From NCBI GenBank assembly GCA_017438845.1, contig JAFRUO010000002.1, positions 1 through 64,000 on the forward strand: DNA of 64,000 nucleotides, read 5' to 3'. The stretch is from Clostridia bacterium (GTDB lineage: Bacteria > Bacillota > Clostridia > Oscillospirales > Acutalibacteraceae). A model generated the notes under the pieces. That model had not been told where the DNA came from, did no database searches, and worked only from the letters and a program-made list of their open reading frames with translations. The position numbers and the translations under genes are program-made. Position 1 is the stretch's first letter. Every line of letters begins with the position of its first letter. Of this stretch, positions 50,087 to 59,020 are shown piece after piece.

Positions 50087-51475
50087 TTATTTTTTGAAAA
50101 ATCCCCGCTGATCCATTCTCATAATAATCGAAGCTATCTGCGCGCGGCTTGCGCCCTCTTTAGCGGCAATTCTTCCGTCCGACATTCCGCTGATTATGCC
50201 CTTGTTAACCGCCCACGCAAGCGGAACCTTGGCGTATGAGCTTATTTTGGAAACATCCTTATAGCTTGCCAGCACCTTGTCCGCATTGCTGACTGTCGGC
50301 GAACCGATGTACTTATAAAGAATTGTAGCCACCTGCTCACGCGTGATTGCGTCACCGACGCCGAACCTTCCGTTCTGATAGCCGGAAACGATTCCCTTTT
50401 GTACCGCCCAGTTTACAGCGGCGGCATAGTATGCGCCTTTGGGAACATCCCTGAATTTGGAAGCCGTGTTATATTTTGAAAGATCTGCGCCTGCAATTCT
50501 GGCAAGTATGAGTACAAAATCCTGACGTCTTATATTATCAACCACGCCGAACATACCGTTCTCATAGCCCGACATAAAGCCTTTGTCGTAAACATATTTT
50601 ACGCTGTTATAGTACCAAGCGCTTTTCGGAACATCACGGAACCACTTTGTCCATTCTTCAAGAATATAGTTATTATCATTATGAAGCAGAAAAGCATAAT
50701 ATTCATTTCCCTGTCCGAATAGACTGATATCTGTTTCTCCTTCGGGAGCCCAGTAATCCCAGATTCGGCAACTGTTTTTTGCGGATACTTTAACTTTATA
50801 ATCAGGTATATAATCACCATACTTAAGTGCATATGAATTAAAGAAGCTGGCATAAGGTGTTTTCGGAGAAAAAGCAACTTTTTTGCCGTTTATTCTGATA
50901 TCTTCTGTACCATTTTTACCTAAATACGGAGAAATAAAGCTATATTTTTCATAATCATTGTATTTGCTTTCTTCTCCGTTATCTAATACAATTACTCCAT
51001 ATTTATCTAAGTGAAACTTTCTGTCGCACTTTGACAGAATTGAGACTTTTGTATAGCTTGATGATCTTTTTTCTACAAGTATTAAAGCATTATCAAGCCC
51101 TATATCTACTATTTTATGGCTATTTCCATATCTATCCGTAAAAGTGATTTCGGCATTTGAGCCCTTTTGATATTGATAGTTTTTACTTTCGGGTAAATCC
51201 TGATAACATGTGTATTTATTAATCTTTCCGTTTGTTATATGGTAATAGTAAGGAATTTCCTCTGACCAGTTATAATCCGTCAGCTTTTTAATCAGCCCGT
51301 CGGTCGTGGCTTTCTTTGACAGAGCCGCAATTTTGTCGGAATTAACCGTGATATAACTGTCAAGTCCGCCGGGCAAAGCCGCAGACGAGCCCGTTGCCAG
51401 CAACGGCAGAGCCGATAACATCATAATGACTGTAAGCAACGCCGACAGCGGTCTTTTGATAAATGCTTTTTTCAT
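50087..51475 (-). CDS. S-layer homology (SLH) domain surface protein
   Basis: A 462-residue exported protein. The signal peptide is MKKAFIKRPLSALLTVIMML..., cut near ATGSSAA (about 33). The central region (about 60-280) is rich in Tyr, Asn and Lys and of unknown function. Three SLH repeats end the protein: FRDVPKSAWYYNSVKYVYDKG, FRDVPKGAYYAAAVNWAVQKG and YKDVSKISSYAKVPLAWAVNKG; these bind secondary wall polymers. The start is ATG 51475 behind GGGAGGAAG. The region coding for residues 60-280 is visibly more AT-rich than its neighbours, and the gene is bracketed by two copies of an 83-bp repeat, both signs of possible transfer. Confidence 0.9.
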   Translation of the reverse strand: MKKAFIKRPLSALLTVIMMLSALPLLATGSSAALPGGLDSYITVNSDKIAALSKKATTDGLIKKLTDYNWSEEIPYYYHITNGKINKYTCYQDLPESKNYQYQKGSNAEITFTDRYGNSHKIVDIGLDNALILVEKRSSSYTKVSILSKCDRKFHLDKYGVIVLDNGEESKYNDYEKYSFISPYLGKNGTEDIRINGKKVAFSPKTPYASFFNSYALKYGDYIPDYKVKVSAKNSCRIWDYWAPEGETDISLFGQGNEYYAFLLHNDNNYILEEWTKWFRDVPKSAWYYNSVKYVYDKGFMSGYENGMFGVVDNIRRQDFVLILARIAGADLSKYNTASKFRDVPKGAYYAAAVNWAVQKGIVSGYQNGRFGVGDAITREQVATILYKYIGSPTVSNADKVLASYKDVSKISSYAKVPLAWAVNKGIISGMSDGRIAAKEGASRAQIASIIMRMDQRGFFKK

Positions 51476-51540
51476 AATACTTCCTCCCAAGTTTTTATAT
51501 TTTTATTGTAACACCCGACCTGCCTTCGGTCAACAAAAAA

Positions 51541-51591
51541 ATGCCTTCCCCTTGAGGGGAAGGTGCTGAGCAAAGCGAAGCGGATGAGGTG
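51541..51591. repeat. Short relative of the intergenic repeat
   Basis: CCTTCCCC-TTGA-GGGGAAGG is a perfect hairpin (51544-51563), followed by GCTGAGCAAAGCGAAGCGGATGAGGTG, like the ends of copy B. Looks like a shorter version lacking the middle section. Confidence 0.8.
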
Positions 51592-51616
51592 GAATATAAA
51601 AACATCAACCTTCGGC

Positions 51617-51635
51617 GGGCGGATGATATCCGCCC
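51617..51635. repeat. Palindromic repeat (GGGCGGAT-GAT-ATCCGCCC)
   Basis: Perfect eight-base arms. The same arms recur at 51853-51871. Confidence 0.85.
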
Positions 51636-51638
51636 AAA

Positions 51639-51721
51639 AGCCTTCCCCGTGAGGTGACTCCCGGGTTAAGGGAGATGTCTGCGAAGCAGACAGAGGGTTT
51701 CCTGTTTTCGGAGAAAAAAGG
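51639..51721. repeat. 83-bp intergenic repeat, copy B
   Basis: Same length and orientation as copy A (49954-50036), three mismatches. Followed by GCTGAGCGAAGCGAGGCGGATGAGGTG. Confidence 0.95.
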
Positions 51722-51774
51722 TGCTGAGCGAAGCGAGGCGGATGAGGTGTAATAAAATCACATCAACCCTCGGC

Positions 51775-51793
51775 GGACGACCAATGGTCGTCC
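51775..51793. repeat. Palindromic repeat (GGACGACC-AAT-GGTCGTCC)
   Basis: Perfect eight-base arms separated by three bases, next to CCTACGG. Part of the repeat cluster 51500-51930, which contains no gene. Confidence 0.85.
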
Positions 51794-51852
51794 CTACGGT
51801 ATGTGCGGAAAATCACATTGGATATTCGCCGTAAATATGCGGTAATATCGGC

Positions 51853-51871
51853 GGGCGGATATCATCCGCCC
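51853..51871. repeat. Palindromic repeat (GGGCGGAT-ATC-ATCCGCCC)
   Basis: Same arms as 51617-51635, followed by another CCTTCCCCTTACAC fragment. With the other repeats it fills the 470-base gap between the SLH gene and the UPF0210 terminator; nothing coding is visible. Confidence 0.85.
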
Positions 51872-51900
51872 GACAGCCTTCCCCTTACACAGGTGAAGCA

Positions 51901-51930
51901 AAAAAGACAACCGCACGGGAGCGGTTGTCC
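51901..51930 (-). terminator. Terminator of the UPF0237-UPF0210 operon
   Basis: GACAACCGC (51907-51915) pairs with GCGGTTGTC (51922-51930). On the minus strand six T residues follow. Confidence 0.9.
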
Positions 51931-51947
51931 GAATTGTTAATGCTGAT

Positions 51948-53303
51948 TTAATTTTTCAGGCTCTGAAGCGGTGCGGGAATTCGTCCGCCCCTTGAAATGA
52001 ATTTGGCAGGGGAGGCGGTGTTGACCTTCATTATCGGGGAAACTCCGAAAAGTCCACCGAAGTTGATTTCCTCTCCGTCCTTCTTGCCGATTGCGGGGAT
52101 TACCCTTACCGCCGTGGTCTTTGAGTTTACCATGCCGATTGCCGCCTCGTCTGCGATAATACCTGCGATTACCTCCTCGGGTGTGTCGCCGGGAATTGCT
52201 ATCATATCAAGCCCTACCGAGCAGACCGCCGTCATTGCCTCAAGCTTTTCAATCAGCAGTGAGCCGCTTCTTGCGGCGTCAATCATACCTGCGTCCTCGC
52301 TGACGGGAATGAATGCGCCCGAAAGCCCTCCGACGTGGCTTGAAGCCATAACGCCGCCCTTTTTGACTGCGTCGTTGAGAAGCGCAAGGCAGGCTGTCGT
52401 GCCGCAGGCTCCGCACTGTTCAAGTCCCATTTCCTCAAGTATGTGAGCCACCGAGTCGCCTACCGCAGGGGTGGGGGCGAGGGACAGGTCGACTATGCCG
52501 AACGGAACGCCGAGCCTTTCGCTTGCAACGGAGGCGACAAGCTGACCGACCCTTGTAATTTTAAAGGCTGTCTTTTTAACTGTGTCTGCAACCTGTGTTA
52601 TATCCGCTTCGGGTATTTTTGAAAGCGCCGCCCTTACAACGCCGGGGCCCGAAACGCCGACGTTGATTACGCAGTCGGGCTCGCCTGCGCCGTGGAAGGC
52701 GCCTGCCATAAACGGGTTGTCCTCGGGCGCGTTACAGAACACGACAAGCTTTGACGGGCCAACAAGCCCCTTGTCCTTTGTAAGGACAGCGGACTGCCTT
52801 ACGATTTTGCCCATAAGCCTTACGGCGTCCATATTAATGCCCGTCTTTGTCGAGCCGATATTTACGCTTGAACAGATTCTCTCCGTCTCGGAAAGCGCCT
52901 CGGGAATGCTGTTAATCAGCGCCTCGTCGCCCGAAGCGAAGCCCTTGTGAACGAGGGCGGAATAACCGCCGAGGAAGTTAACGCCGACCTGCTTTGCCGC
53001 ACGGTCAAGAGTTTTTGCGTATTTTACGGGGTCGCCGCCGCTTGCGGCAAGTATCATTGCAATCGGCGTTACCGAAATTCTTTTGTTGATAATCGGGATT
53101 CCGTACTGCTTTTCGATGTCCTCGCCCGTGTAGACGAGCTTTTCCGCCTTGCGGCAGATTTTGTCGTAAATTCTGTCGCACGCGCGCTCAATGTCCGAGT
53201 CGGCGCAGTCAAGCAGGGAAATACCCATGGTAATGGTACGTATGTCGAGGTTTTCCTCGCGTATCATATTAATTGTTTCAAGTATATCCTGAGTGTTAAT
53301 CAT
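51948..53303 (-). CDS. UPF0210 (DUF711) family protein
   Basis: A 451-residue cytoplasmic protein of the UPF0210/DUF711 family. The N-terminus ([31 protein letters not shown]), [57 protein letters not shown] and [19 protein letters not shown] are its hallmarks. The biochemical role is unproven; a relation to glycyl-radical-type folds has been proposed. It is co-transcribed with the ACT-domain UPF0237 partner 20 bases upstream, an association seen in many Firmicutes. Confidence 0.95.
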   Translation of the reverse strand: MINTQDILETINMIREENLDIRTITMGISLLDCADSDIERACDRIYDKICRKAEKLVYTGEDIEKQYGIPIINKRISVTPIAMILAASGGDPVKYAKTLDRAAKQVGVNFLGGYSALVHKGFASGDEALINSIPEALSETERICSSVNIGSTKTGINMDAVRLMGKIVRQSAVLTKDKGLVGPSKLVVFCNAPEDNPFMAGAFHGAGEPDCVINVGVSGPGVVRAALSKIPEADITQVADTVKKTAFKITRVGQLVASVASERLGVPFGIVDLSLAPTPAVGDSVAHILEEMGLEQCGACGTTACLALLNDAVKKGGVMASSHVGGLSGAFIPVSEDAGMIDAARSGSLLIEKLEAMTAVCSVGLDMIAIPGDTPEEVIAGIIADEAAIGMVNSKTTAVRVIPAIGKKDGEEINFGGLFGVSPIMKVNTASPAKFISRGGRIPAPLQSLKN

Positions 53304-53323
53304 ATCAATTACCTTTTCCGAAA

Positions 53324-53593
53324 TTATATTCTGTGCATTGAGTTGAAAATATCCTCGTGCATTGCGTTTACCGACAGGTGAAGCTCATCCCCGAGCTTTC
53401 TGCAGCCCTCGGCAAAGGCGGTGAATTCAATATCGCACTTTGACACATCGACAAGCATAATCATACAGAACATATCCTGCAGAATTGACTGTGAAACCTC
53501 AATGACATTTACGTTGTGCTGAGCACAGACGGTTGAAATTTTCGCAAGGATACCTACCATATCCTTGCCGACAACGGTAATAATTGCTCTCAT
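53324..53593 (-). CDS. ACT domain protein, UPF0237 family
   Basis: An 89-residue stand-alone ACT domain: [39 protein letters not shown] and [19 protein letters not shown] domains bind small ligands, often amino acids, and the nearby UPF0210 protein may be its partner. ACGGAGG precedes the ATG. It is first in a two-gene operon divergent from the PHP gene. Confidence 0.95.
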   Translation of the reverse strand: MRAIITVVGKDMVGILAKISTVCAQHNVNVIEVSQSILQDMFCMIMLVDVSKCDIEFTAFAEGCRKLGDELHLSVNAMHEDIFNSMHRI

Positions 53594-53627
53594 ACGGTAC
53601 CTCCGTGAACGCTTTCTTATTTTTTTC

Positions 53628-53644
53628 TATGGTATTTTACCATA
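53628..53644. promoter_or_regulatory. Palindrome in the UPF0237/PHP intergenic region
   Basis: TATGGTA-TTT-TACCATA, seven-base arms, about 35 bases upstream of the UPF0237 start. It contains TAAAAT read on the minus strand, so it could be an operator over the -10 element. The function is inferred. Confidence 0.4.
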
Positions 53645-53752
53645 CTTCATAAAAAAAGAACATATTAAAAATAAAAAAATTTAAAAAATATATACTATTC
53701 TTTCGTTTTTTATGATATTATTTATAATACCAACCGACAAAGAGGTGGAAAA

Positions 53753-54565
53753 ATGTATCAGAAGCTTGTTGACATGCACGTTCATACCGACAACTCACCC
53801 GACGGACACCATTCCGCAATGTTTATCTGCGAAAAGGCGGAGCTGATGGGCGTAAGGGCATTAGCCTTTACAGACCATTGCGAGGTGGACGTCTACCTTA
53901 AAGAGAATTATGACAGAATGGTCAGGCAGTCCTTTTTTGAAATTTCAAAGGCTCAGTCTGCCTTCAGGGGCAAGGTGCTTGTACTGAGAGGCATTGAGCT
54001 CGCGCAGGGGCATTATGACAAGCACCTTTCGCAGAATATACTTTCCGCCTATGACTATGACGTGGTAATCGGCTCGGTGCACGCCCTCAGGCATATGACC
54101 GACTTCTGTCACCTTGACGGGTACACCGAGGAAAACGTCAGGGAGTACACGTTGAAATATCTGCGTGAGCTTTACAATATGGCAAAATGGGGAAATTTTG
54201 ACATAATGGCGCATATGACCTACCCCTTCAGGTATTTTTATCAGAAGGCGGGCATTGACATACGCTTAAGCGACTACTCCGAGCAGGTGGACGAGATACT
54301 TGAAATGCTTGTAAAAAACGACAAGGCTCTTGAGGTTAATACCGCCGGGCTGAGAATGGAGGTCGGAAGGCTTTCTCCCGAAATTGATACCGTAAGGCGC
54401 TTTAAGCAGCTCGGAGGTAAATACATCACCTTCGGCTCGGACGCTCACTTCGCCGAGGACATAACCGCAGGCATTGACGAGGCTTACGGCGCAATGCTTG
54501 AAGCGGGCTTTAAGGAGTTTACCGTATTCCAGAAGCGCACGCCGATTTTAATGCCGATTGAATAA
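53753..54565 (+). CDS. PHP-domain phosphatase (histidinol-phosphatase HisJ-like)
   Basis: A 270-residue PHP-fold metal-dependent hydrolase. Metal motifs are VDMHVHTDNSPDGH (DxHxH), ALAFTDHCEVD, LRGIELAQGH, VIGSVHALRH, MAHMTYPFRYF and FGSDAHFAEDITAG. The HisJ/HisK type dephosphorylates histidinol phosphate, but no histidine genes are near, so the substrate is uncertain. AGAGGTGG precedes the ATG, and a TATAAT lies at 53723-53728. Confidence 0.88.
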   Translation: MYQKLVDMHVHTDNSPDGHHSAMFICEKAELMGVRALAFTDHCEVDVYLKENYDRMVRQSFFEISKAQSAFRGKVLVLRGIELAQGHYDKHLSQNILSAYDYDVVIGSVHALRHMTDFCHLDGYTEENVREYTLKYLRELYNMAKWGNFDIMAHMTYPFRYFYQKAGIDIRLSDYSEQVDEILEMLVKNDKALEVNTAGLRMEVGRLSPEIDTVRRFKQLGGKYITFGSDAHFAEDITAGIDEAYGAMLEAGFKEFTVFQKRTPILMPIE

Positions 54566-54581
54566 AACGGAGAGGAAAAAT

Positions 54582-55448
54582 ATGAAAGTTAAAGCTGCCG
54601 CAAAAATTAACCTGTTGCTTGACGTGCTCGGCAGGCTTCCCGACGGGTACCACGCACTGTCTATGATTATGCAGTCCGTCAGCTGTTACGACCTTGTCGA
54701 GGTCGACAGGACGGACGGGGACAATATTATAATACTGACAGACGACGAAGCCGTGCCGACGGGCGACAGGAATATTGCATACAAAGCGGCTGAGCAGTTT
54801 TTTAAGGAAACCGGTATAACAAAGAACAGAGGAATTACGGTTAAAATCGAAAAGCATATTCCCATGGCGGCAGGGCTTGCAGGCGGAAGCGCCGACGCCG
54901 CCGCAGTGATTTTTGCGCTTGACAGGCTGTACGAAACAAACCTGAGCCTTCCCGAAAAATGCGGAATCGGTGAAAAAATCGGGGCGGACGTTCCGTTTTC
55001 ACTCACGGGCGGTACGGCATATTGCTCGGACAAGGGCGGCGTAATTGCACCGCTTCCTCCGCTTAAAGATTGCTTCGTTGTGCTTTGCAAGCCCGGGCAG
55101 GACGTTTCCACCGTCAGCGCATACAAGCAGCTTGACGAGGCGGAATACATCAGACACGCCGACAGCGTTTCAATGATATACGCCGTTAAAAATGCGGACT
55201 ATGAGCTGATGTGCAAAAAAGCGTGTAACGTTTTTGAACAGGTTATTGAGGTACCGCAGAGGCCCTACATAAAGGCGGTAATGAAAAAGCACAAAGCCGA
55301 CATTGCCCTTATGAGCGGAAGCGGACCTACCGTGTACGGTGTTTTCAAAATAAAAGAGGACGCCGAAAAATGCGCGCAGGAGCTTATGGAAAGCTACAGT
55401 CAGGTAGTGCTTTGCGAGCCGTGTGAAAAATCGGTCGAGATTATTTAA
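54582..55448 (+). CDS. ispE: 4-diphosphocytidyl-2-C-methyl-D-erythritol kinase
   Basis: A 288-residue GHMP kinase of the MEP isoprenoid pathway. KVKAAAKINLLLDVLGRLPDGYHALSMIMQSVSCYD, PMAAGLAGGSADAAAVIFALDRL (glycine-rich ATP loop), GADVPFSLTGGTAYCSDKG and ALMSGSGPTVYGVF are the family motifs. ATG 54582 follows GAGAGGAAA. It is transcribed with the PHP gene and ends at a bidirectional terminator. Confidence 0.97.
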   Translation: MKVKAAAKINLLLDVLGRLPDGYHALSMIMQSVSCYDLVEVDRTDGDNIIILTDDEAVPTGDRNIAYKAAEQFFKETGITKNRGITVKIEKHIPMAAGLAGGSADAAAVIFALDRLYETNLSLPEKCGIGEKIGADVPFSLTGGTAYCSDKGGVIAPLPPLKDCFVVLCKPGQDVSTVSAYKQLDEAEYIRHADSVSMIYAVKNADYELMCKKACNVFEQVIEVPQRPYIKAVMKKHKADIALMSGSGPTVYGVFKIKEDAEKCAQELMESYSQVVLCEPCEKSVEII

Positions 55449-55461
55449 AATAACATAATAA

Positions 55462-55497
55462 AAAAGAAGGTTCTCACACGGGAACCTTCTTTTACTT
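55462..55497. terminator. Terminator between ispE and the EamA transporter
   Basis: AAAAGAAGGTTC (55462-55473) pairs with GAACCTTCTTTT (55482-55493); T-rich on both strands, so it can serve both convergent genes. Confidence 0.9.
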
Positions 55498-55507
55498 TTG
55501 TTGAATA

Positions 55508-56434
55508 TCAGCCTGCTTCGTCATAGAAGCCGATAATCGCTATGCCGACAATCGCAACTGCAATTGTGAGATAGTGCTTCCACGACAGCTTTTCCTTGAG
55601 AAAAATTCTGCCCCATACCGCGGACAGAAGGCAGTACGACGAAATAATCGGGGCGGAAAGCGCAACGTGCGCCGAGTCCGCAAGGGCGTAAACGTAAGCA
55701 AACTGTCCTGCCGTTTCGAAGATAGCGCCGATATACTTGGGGGCTTCCTTTTTGGGAAGATATTTCTGCTTTTTAATAAGCTTGACGTAGATGAACGAAG
55801 CAATACCGCAAATAAGGAAGGTAAGCTCGTATGCTACATTAGCCGAATCCTCGTCAAGCGTTTCAAGCACAATACTGTCCGCAAAGGTGCCGAGTGCGTC
55901 AAGCAGGCAGTAGATAAGCGGAAGTATAATTGCTATTGCGCTTTTTGCATATTTATAATTTGCCTTGTCCTGACGGAGGGCGCGAAGCTCCTCGTCCTCC
56001 TTTGCCTCGACAATGCCCAGACCGATAACGCCTGCAATTACAAGCCCGACCGCCGCAAACTGCAGGGGAGCGATTTCTATTTTCTGCCCCCTTATAAGCG
56101 ACGCACAGACGGTCATAATAGCGACCAGAGCGCCCGAGGAATTGCATATAGGCGAGGAAATTGAAAGCTCGATGTAGCGCAGACCCATATAGCCGATTGC
56201 CATTGAAACTATGTATAGCGCGGAAACGGGGAGGTATTTTAAAATTACCTCGCCGGTGATTACCGTACCGCCGATAAACACCTCGTAAGCGGCGTGAAGT
56301 CCCATTACGACTCCGACTGCCGTTACCATTTTTAAATGACTGTATTTGTCACTCTTTTCCACGCATCCGATTTTTGAAAAAAGGTCACTGCCGCTCCAGC
56401 AGAAGAAGGCGATAAGCGCAAACCAAAACCACAT
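55508..56434 (-). CDS. EamA/DMT-superfamily transporter
   Basis: A 308-residue polytopic membrane protein with about ten transmembrane helices, starting FWFALIAFFCWSGSDLFSKIG, then YLPVSALYIVSMAIGYMGLRYIELSISSPICNSSGALVAIMTV, and ending LTIAVAIVGIAIIGFY. These are two EamA-type halves of drug/metabolite exporters. An acidic cytoplasmic loop (GIVEAKEDEELRALRQDKANY) separates the halves. The substrate is unknown. GGGAGTG lies 12 bases before the ATG. Monocistronic, convergent with ispE. Confidence 0.87.
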   Translation of the reverse strand: MWFWFALIAFFCWSGSDLFSKIGCVEKSDKYSHLKMVTAVGVVMGLHAAYEVFIGGTVITGEVILKYLPVSALYIVSMAIGYMGLRYIELSISSPICNSSGALVAIMTVCASLIRGQKIEIAPLQFAAVGLVIAGVIGLGIVEAKEDEELRALRQDKANYKYAKSAIAIILPLIYCLLDALGTFADSIVLETLDEDSANVAYELTFLICGIASFIYVKLIKKQKYLPKKEAPKYIGAIFETAGQFAYVYALADSAHVALSAPIISSYCLLSAVWGRIFLKEKLSWKHYLTIAVAIVGIAIIGFYDEAG

Positions 56435-56461
56435 TTATTATTTCACTCCCGAATCTCATAA

Positions 56462-56497
56462 CAAAGAGCATAAGCGAATTAACGTTTACGCTCTTTG
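56462..56497 (-). terminator. Probable serC-serA terminator
   Basis: AAAGAGC...GCTCTTT arms of about 14 bases around TTAATT on the minus strand, with a wobble and a mismatch. The T-tract is poor. Confidence 0.4.
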
Positions 56498-56518
56498 AAA
56501 TATTAAATATTGTTGCTT

Positions 56519-57682
56519 TTATTTAATTACCCTTACTCTGATAACCTCGTCGAGTGAAGTGATTGTCGAAATTGCATCCTCCGTAACATCAGCGTCCGTG
56601 TCGAGCATGGTGTAGGCATATTCGCCCTTTGACTTGTTTACCATGTTGTCGATGTTGATGTCGCCTGCCGCAACGGCGGTGGTGATTTTGCTTATCACAT
56701 TCGGGACGTTCTTATGAATAATCGTAACTCTTGTGCCCGTGCTTCTCGGAACGGAAACGTTCGGGAAGTTAACGGAATGGGTGATGTTGCCGTTTTCAAG
56801 GAAATCGCTGATTTCCTCAACCGCCATAACCGCGCAGTTGTCCTCCGATTCGGGAGTTGAAGCGCCGAGGTGGGGGATTACGATTGCGCCGTTTGCGTCA
56901 AGAAGGGCTTCACAGCCGAAGTCGGTTACATAGGAAGCTACCTTGCCGTCTGCAAGCGCGCTGATAATATCGTCGGTGTCAACAAGGTCGCCCCTTGCAA
57001 AGTTGAGAATTCTGACGCTGTCCTTCATCTTCGCAATGTTAACGGTGTTGATAAGTCCTCTTGTGTCGTCGGTAAGCGGAACGTGAAGGGTGATGTAGTC
57101 GCAGTCTGTGAAGATGTCGTCAAGACGTGTGACGTGCTTTACGCTTCTTGAAAGGTTCCATGCGGCGTCAACCGAGAGGAACGGGTCGTAGCCGTAAACC
57201 TCCATACCGAGTGAATGCGCGGCATTAGCAACAAGTACGCCGATAGCGCCGAGTCCTATAACGCCGAGCTTTTTGCCCTTGATTTCTGGGCCTGCGAAAG
57301 CCGACTTGCCCTTTTCAACGGACTTTGAAAAATTCTCGTCGCCTCTGAGGGTTGCCTTAACCCACTCGATTGAGGGGATAACCTTTCTTGAGGAGAGCAG
57401 CAGTCCGCAAAGCACAAGCTCCTTGACCGCATTTGCGTTTGCGCCGGGGGTGTTGAAAACAACGATGCCTTCTGCGGCGCATCTGTCAAGCGGAATGTTG
57501 TTAACGCCTGCGCCCGCCCTTGCGATTGCGAGGGTCTTGTCGGAAAACTCCATGTCATGCATTGAAGCGGAACGTACAAGTATTGCGTCGGGGTCCTTGA
57601 TGCTGTCGGTGCATTTGTAGTCGGAAGAAAAATTCCTTATGCCCGTAGCCGAAATTTTGTTAAGAGTTAATATGTTATACAT
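56519..57682 (-). CDS. serA: D-3-phosphoglycerate dehydrogenase
   Basis: A 387-residue NAD-dependent dehydrogenase catalysing the first step of serine synthesis. GLGAIGVLVANAAHSLGMEVYGYDPF is the Rossmann motif, ILNFARGDLVDTDDI and GFGCEAL-like DFGCEALLDANGAIVIPHLGASTPESEDN (catalytic His) follow. A C-terminal ACT domain (about 315-387) suggests serine feedback. Length is short-form (type III-like). It follows serC by 15 bases. Confidence 0.96.
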   Translation of the reverse strand: MYNILTLNKISATGIRNFSSDYKCTDSIKDPDAILVRSASMHDMEFSDKTLAIARAGAGVNNIPLDRCAAEGIVVFNTPGANANAVKELVLCGLLLSSRKVIPSIEWVKATLRGDENFSKSVEKGKSAFAGPEIKGKKLGVIGLGAIGVLVANAAHSLGMEVYGYDPFLSVDAAWNLSRSVKHVTRLDDIFTDCDYITLHVPLTDDTRGLINTVNIAKMKDSVRILNFARGDLVDTDDIISALADGKVASYVTDFGCEALLDANGAIVIPHLGASTPESEDNCAVMAVEEISDFLENGNITHSVNFPNVSVPRSTGTRVTIIHKNVPNVISKITTAVAAGDINIDNMVNKSKGEYAYTMLDTDADVTEDAISTITSLDEVIRVRVIK

Positions 57683-57697
57683 TTTATTTATCTCCTG

Positions 57698-58780
57698 TTA
57701 TGAATTTGCCTTTTCAAACTCTGCCATAAATTCAACGAGCTTTTCAACGCCCTCATAAGGCATGGCGTTGTAAATCGAAGCGCGCATACCGCCTACGGTT
57801 CTGTGACCCTTGAGGTTTACAAGACCTGCCTCGGTGGCTTCTTTAACAAACTTTGCGTTAAGCTCATCGTCGTCGGTTACAAACGGAACGTTCATAAGCG
57901 AACGGTCCTCGGGAACAACGGTACCCCTGAACATTTTGGAATTGTCGAGGAAATCGTAAAGAAGCTTTGCCTTCTTTTCGTTTCTTTCCTTCATGGCGTC
58001 AAGTCCGCCGTTTGCCTTAAGCCATTCAAGCACGAGCTTACAAATATATATAGTATAGCAGGGGGGAGTGTTGTAAAGAGACTCCGCGTCCGCCTGAATT
58101 TTGTAGTTCATCATAACGGGAGTAATATCTCTTGCGTTGCCTAAAAGGTCCTCACGGATAATTGCGACAACAAGTCCTGCGGGAGCAACGTTCTTCTGTG
58201 CGCCGAAGTAGACCATGCCGAATTTTGAAATGTCAAGCGGCTCGGAAAGGGCGCAGGAGCTGACGTCGGCAATAAGCACCTTGTCGCCCACGGGCGGAAG
58301 CTCCTTGTAAACCGTACCGTAAATAGTGTTGTTCATGCAGATGTAAACATAGTCTGCGTCCTCACGGAAATCCTCAGCCTTTGTTTTGGGAATATATGAG
58401 AAGGTCTTGTCAGCCGAGGAGGCAACCGCTTTGACATCGCCGTATTTCTGAGCCTCCTGGAAAGCTTTCTTTGCCCACTGACCGGTGATAATGTAATCAG
58501 CCTTGCCGCTGCCGTTCATAAAGTTAAGCGGAATTGCCGAGAACTGAGCGCTTGCGCCGCCCTGAAGGAAAAGCACCTTGTAATTGTCGGGGATTTTGTA
58601 AAGCTCTCTCATAAGAGCTTCAGCTTCTTTGATAATGTCGTCGAACCACTTTGAACGGTGGCTCATTTCCATAACGGACTGACCGCTTCCCTTGTAGTCA
58701 AGCATTTCAGCCGCTGCAGTTTTAAGCACCTGCTCCGGGAGCATTGAGGGGCCTGCCGAAAAATTGTAAACTCTTGCCAT
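57698..58780 (-). CDS. serC: Phosphoserine aminotransferase
   Basis: A 360-residue PLP enzyme making phosphoserine from phosphohydroxypyruvate. FSAGPSMLPEQVL, EMSHRSKWFDDII, FLQGGASAQFSAIPLNF and MVYFGAQKNVAPAGLVVAIIRE (PLP lysine) are typical. GGAGGTATTTTT precedes the ATG. It heads the serC-serA operon under a sigma-A promoter with a nearby palindrome. Confidence 0.98.
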   Translation of the reverse strand: MARVYNFSAGPSMLPEQVLKTAAAEMLDYKGSGQSVMEMSHRSKWFDDIIKEAEALMRELYKIPDNYKVLFLQGGASAQFSAIPLNFMNGSGKADYIITGQWAKKAFQEAQKYGDVKAVASSADKTFSYIPKTKAEDFREDADYVYICMNNTIYGTVYKELPPVGDKVLIADVSSCALSEPLDISKFGMVYFGAQKNVAPAGLVVAIIREDLLGNARDITPVMMNYKIQADAESLYNTPPCYTIYICKLVLEWLKANGGLDAMKERNEKKAKLLYDFLDNSKMFRGTVVPEDRSLMNVPFVTDDDELNAKFVKEATEAGLVNLKGHRTVGGMRASIYNAMPYEGVEKLVEFMAEFEKANS

Positions 58781-58794
58781 AAAAATACCTCCGT

Positions 58795-58810
58795 TACCAT
58801 TTATATGGTA
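58795..58810. promoter_or_regulatory. Palindrome in the serC leader
   Basis: TACCAT-TTAT-ATGGTA, six-base arms, just upstream of the serC ribosome binding site. The arms match those of 53628-53644 in opposite order. It may be an operator or RNA hairpin; function is inferred. Confidence 0.35.
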
Positions 58811-58855
58811 GAAAAATTATTTTGCGAAATTACATTTCTTTAAATTTGCGTTGAC

Positions 58856-58885
58856 ATTATAGCAAAAGGGGAACTTTAAAGTCAA
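58856..58885 (-). promoter_or_regulatory. Promoter of serC-serA
   Basis: On the minus strand TTGACT (58880-58885), an 18-base spacer, TATAAT (58856-58861). The next 350 bases are very AT-rich. Confidence 0.8.
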
Positions 58886-59020
58886 CAAATTGACAAAAAT
58901 TTAACAAAATTTTCGGCAAAATCGGCATTTAGCACTATAAACTTGTTAAAAAAATTAACAATATATGCATTTTTATATCTTTTTTGACAAAATATCTTAT
59001 ATACAATATAATAAAACCTG

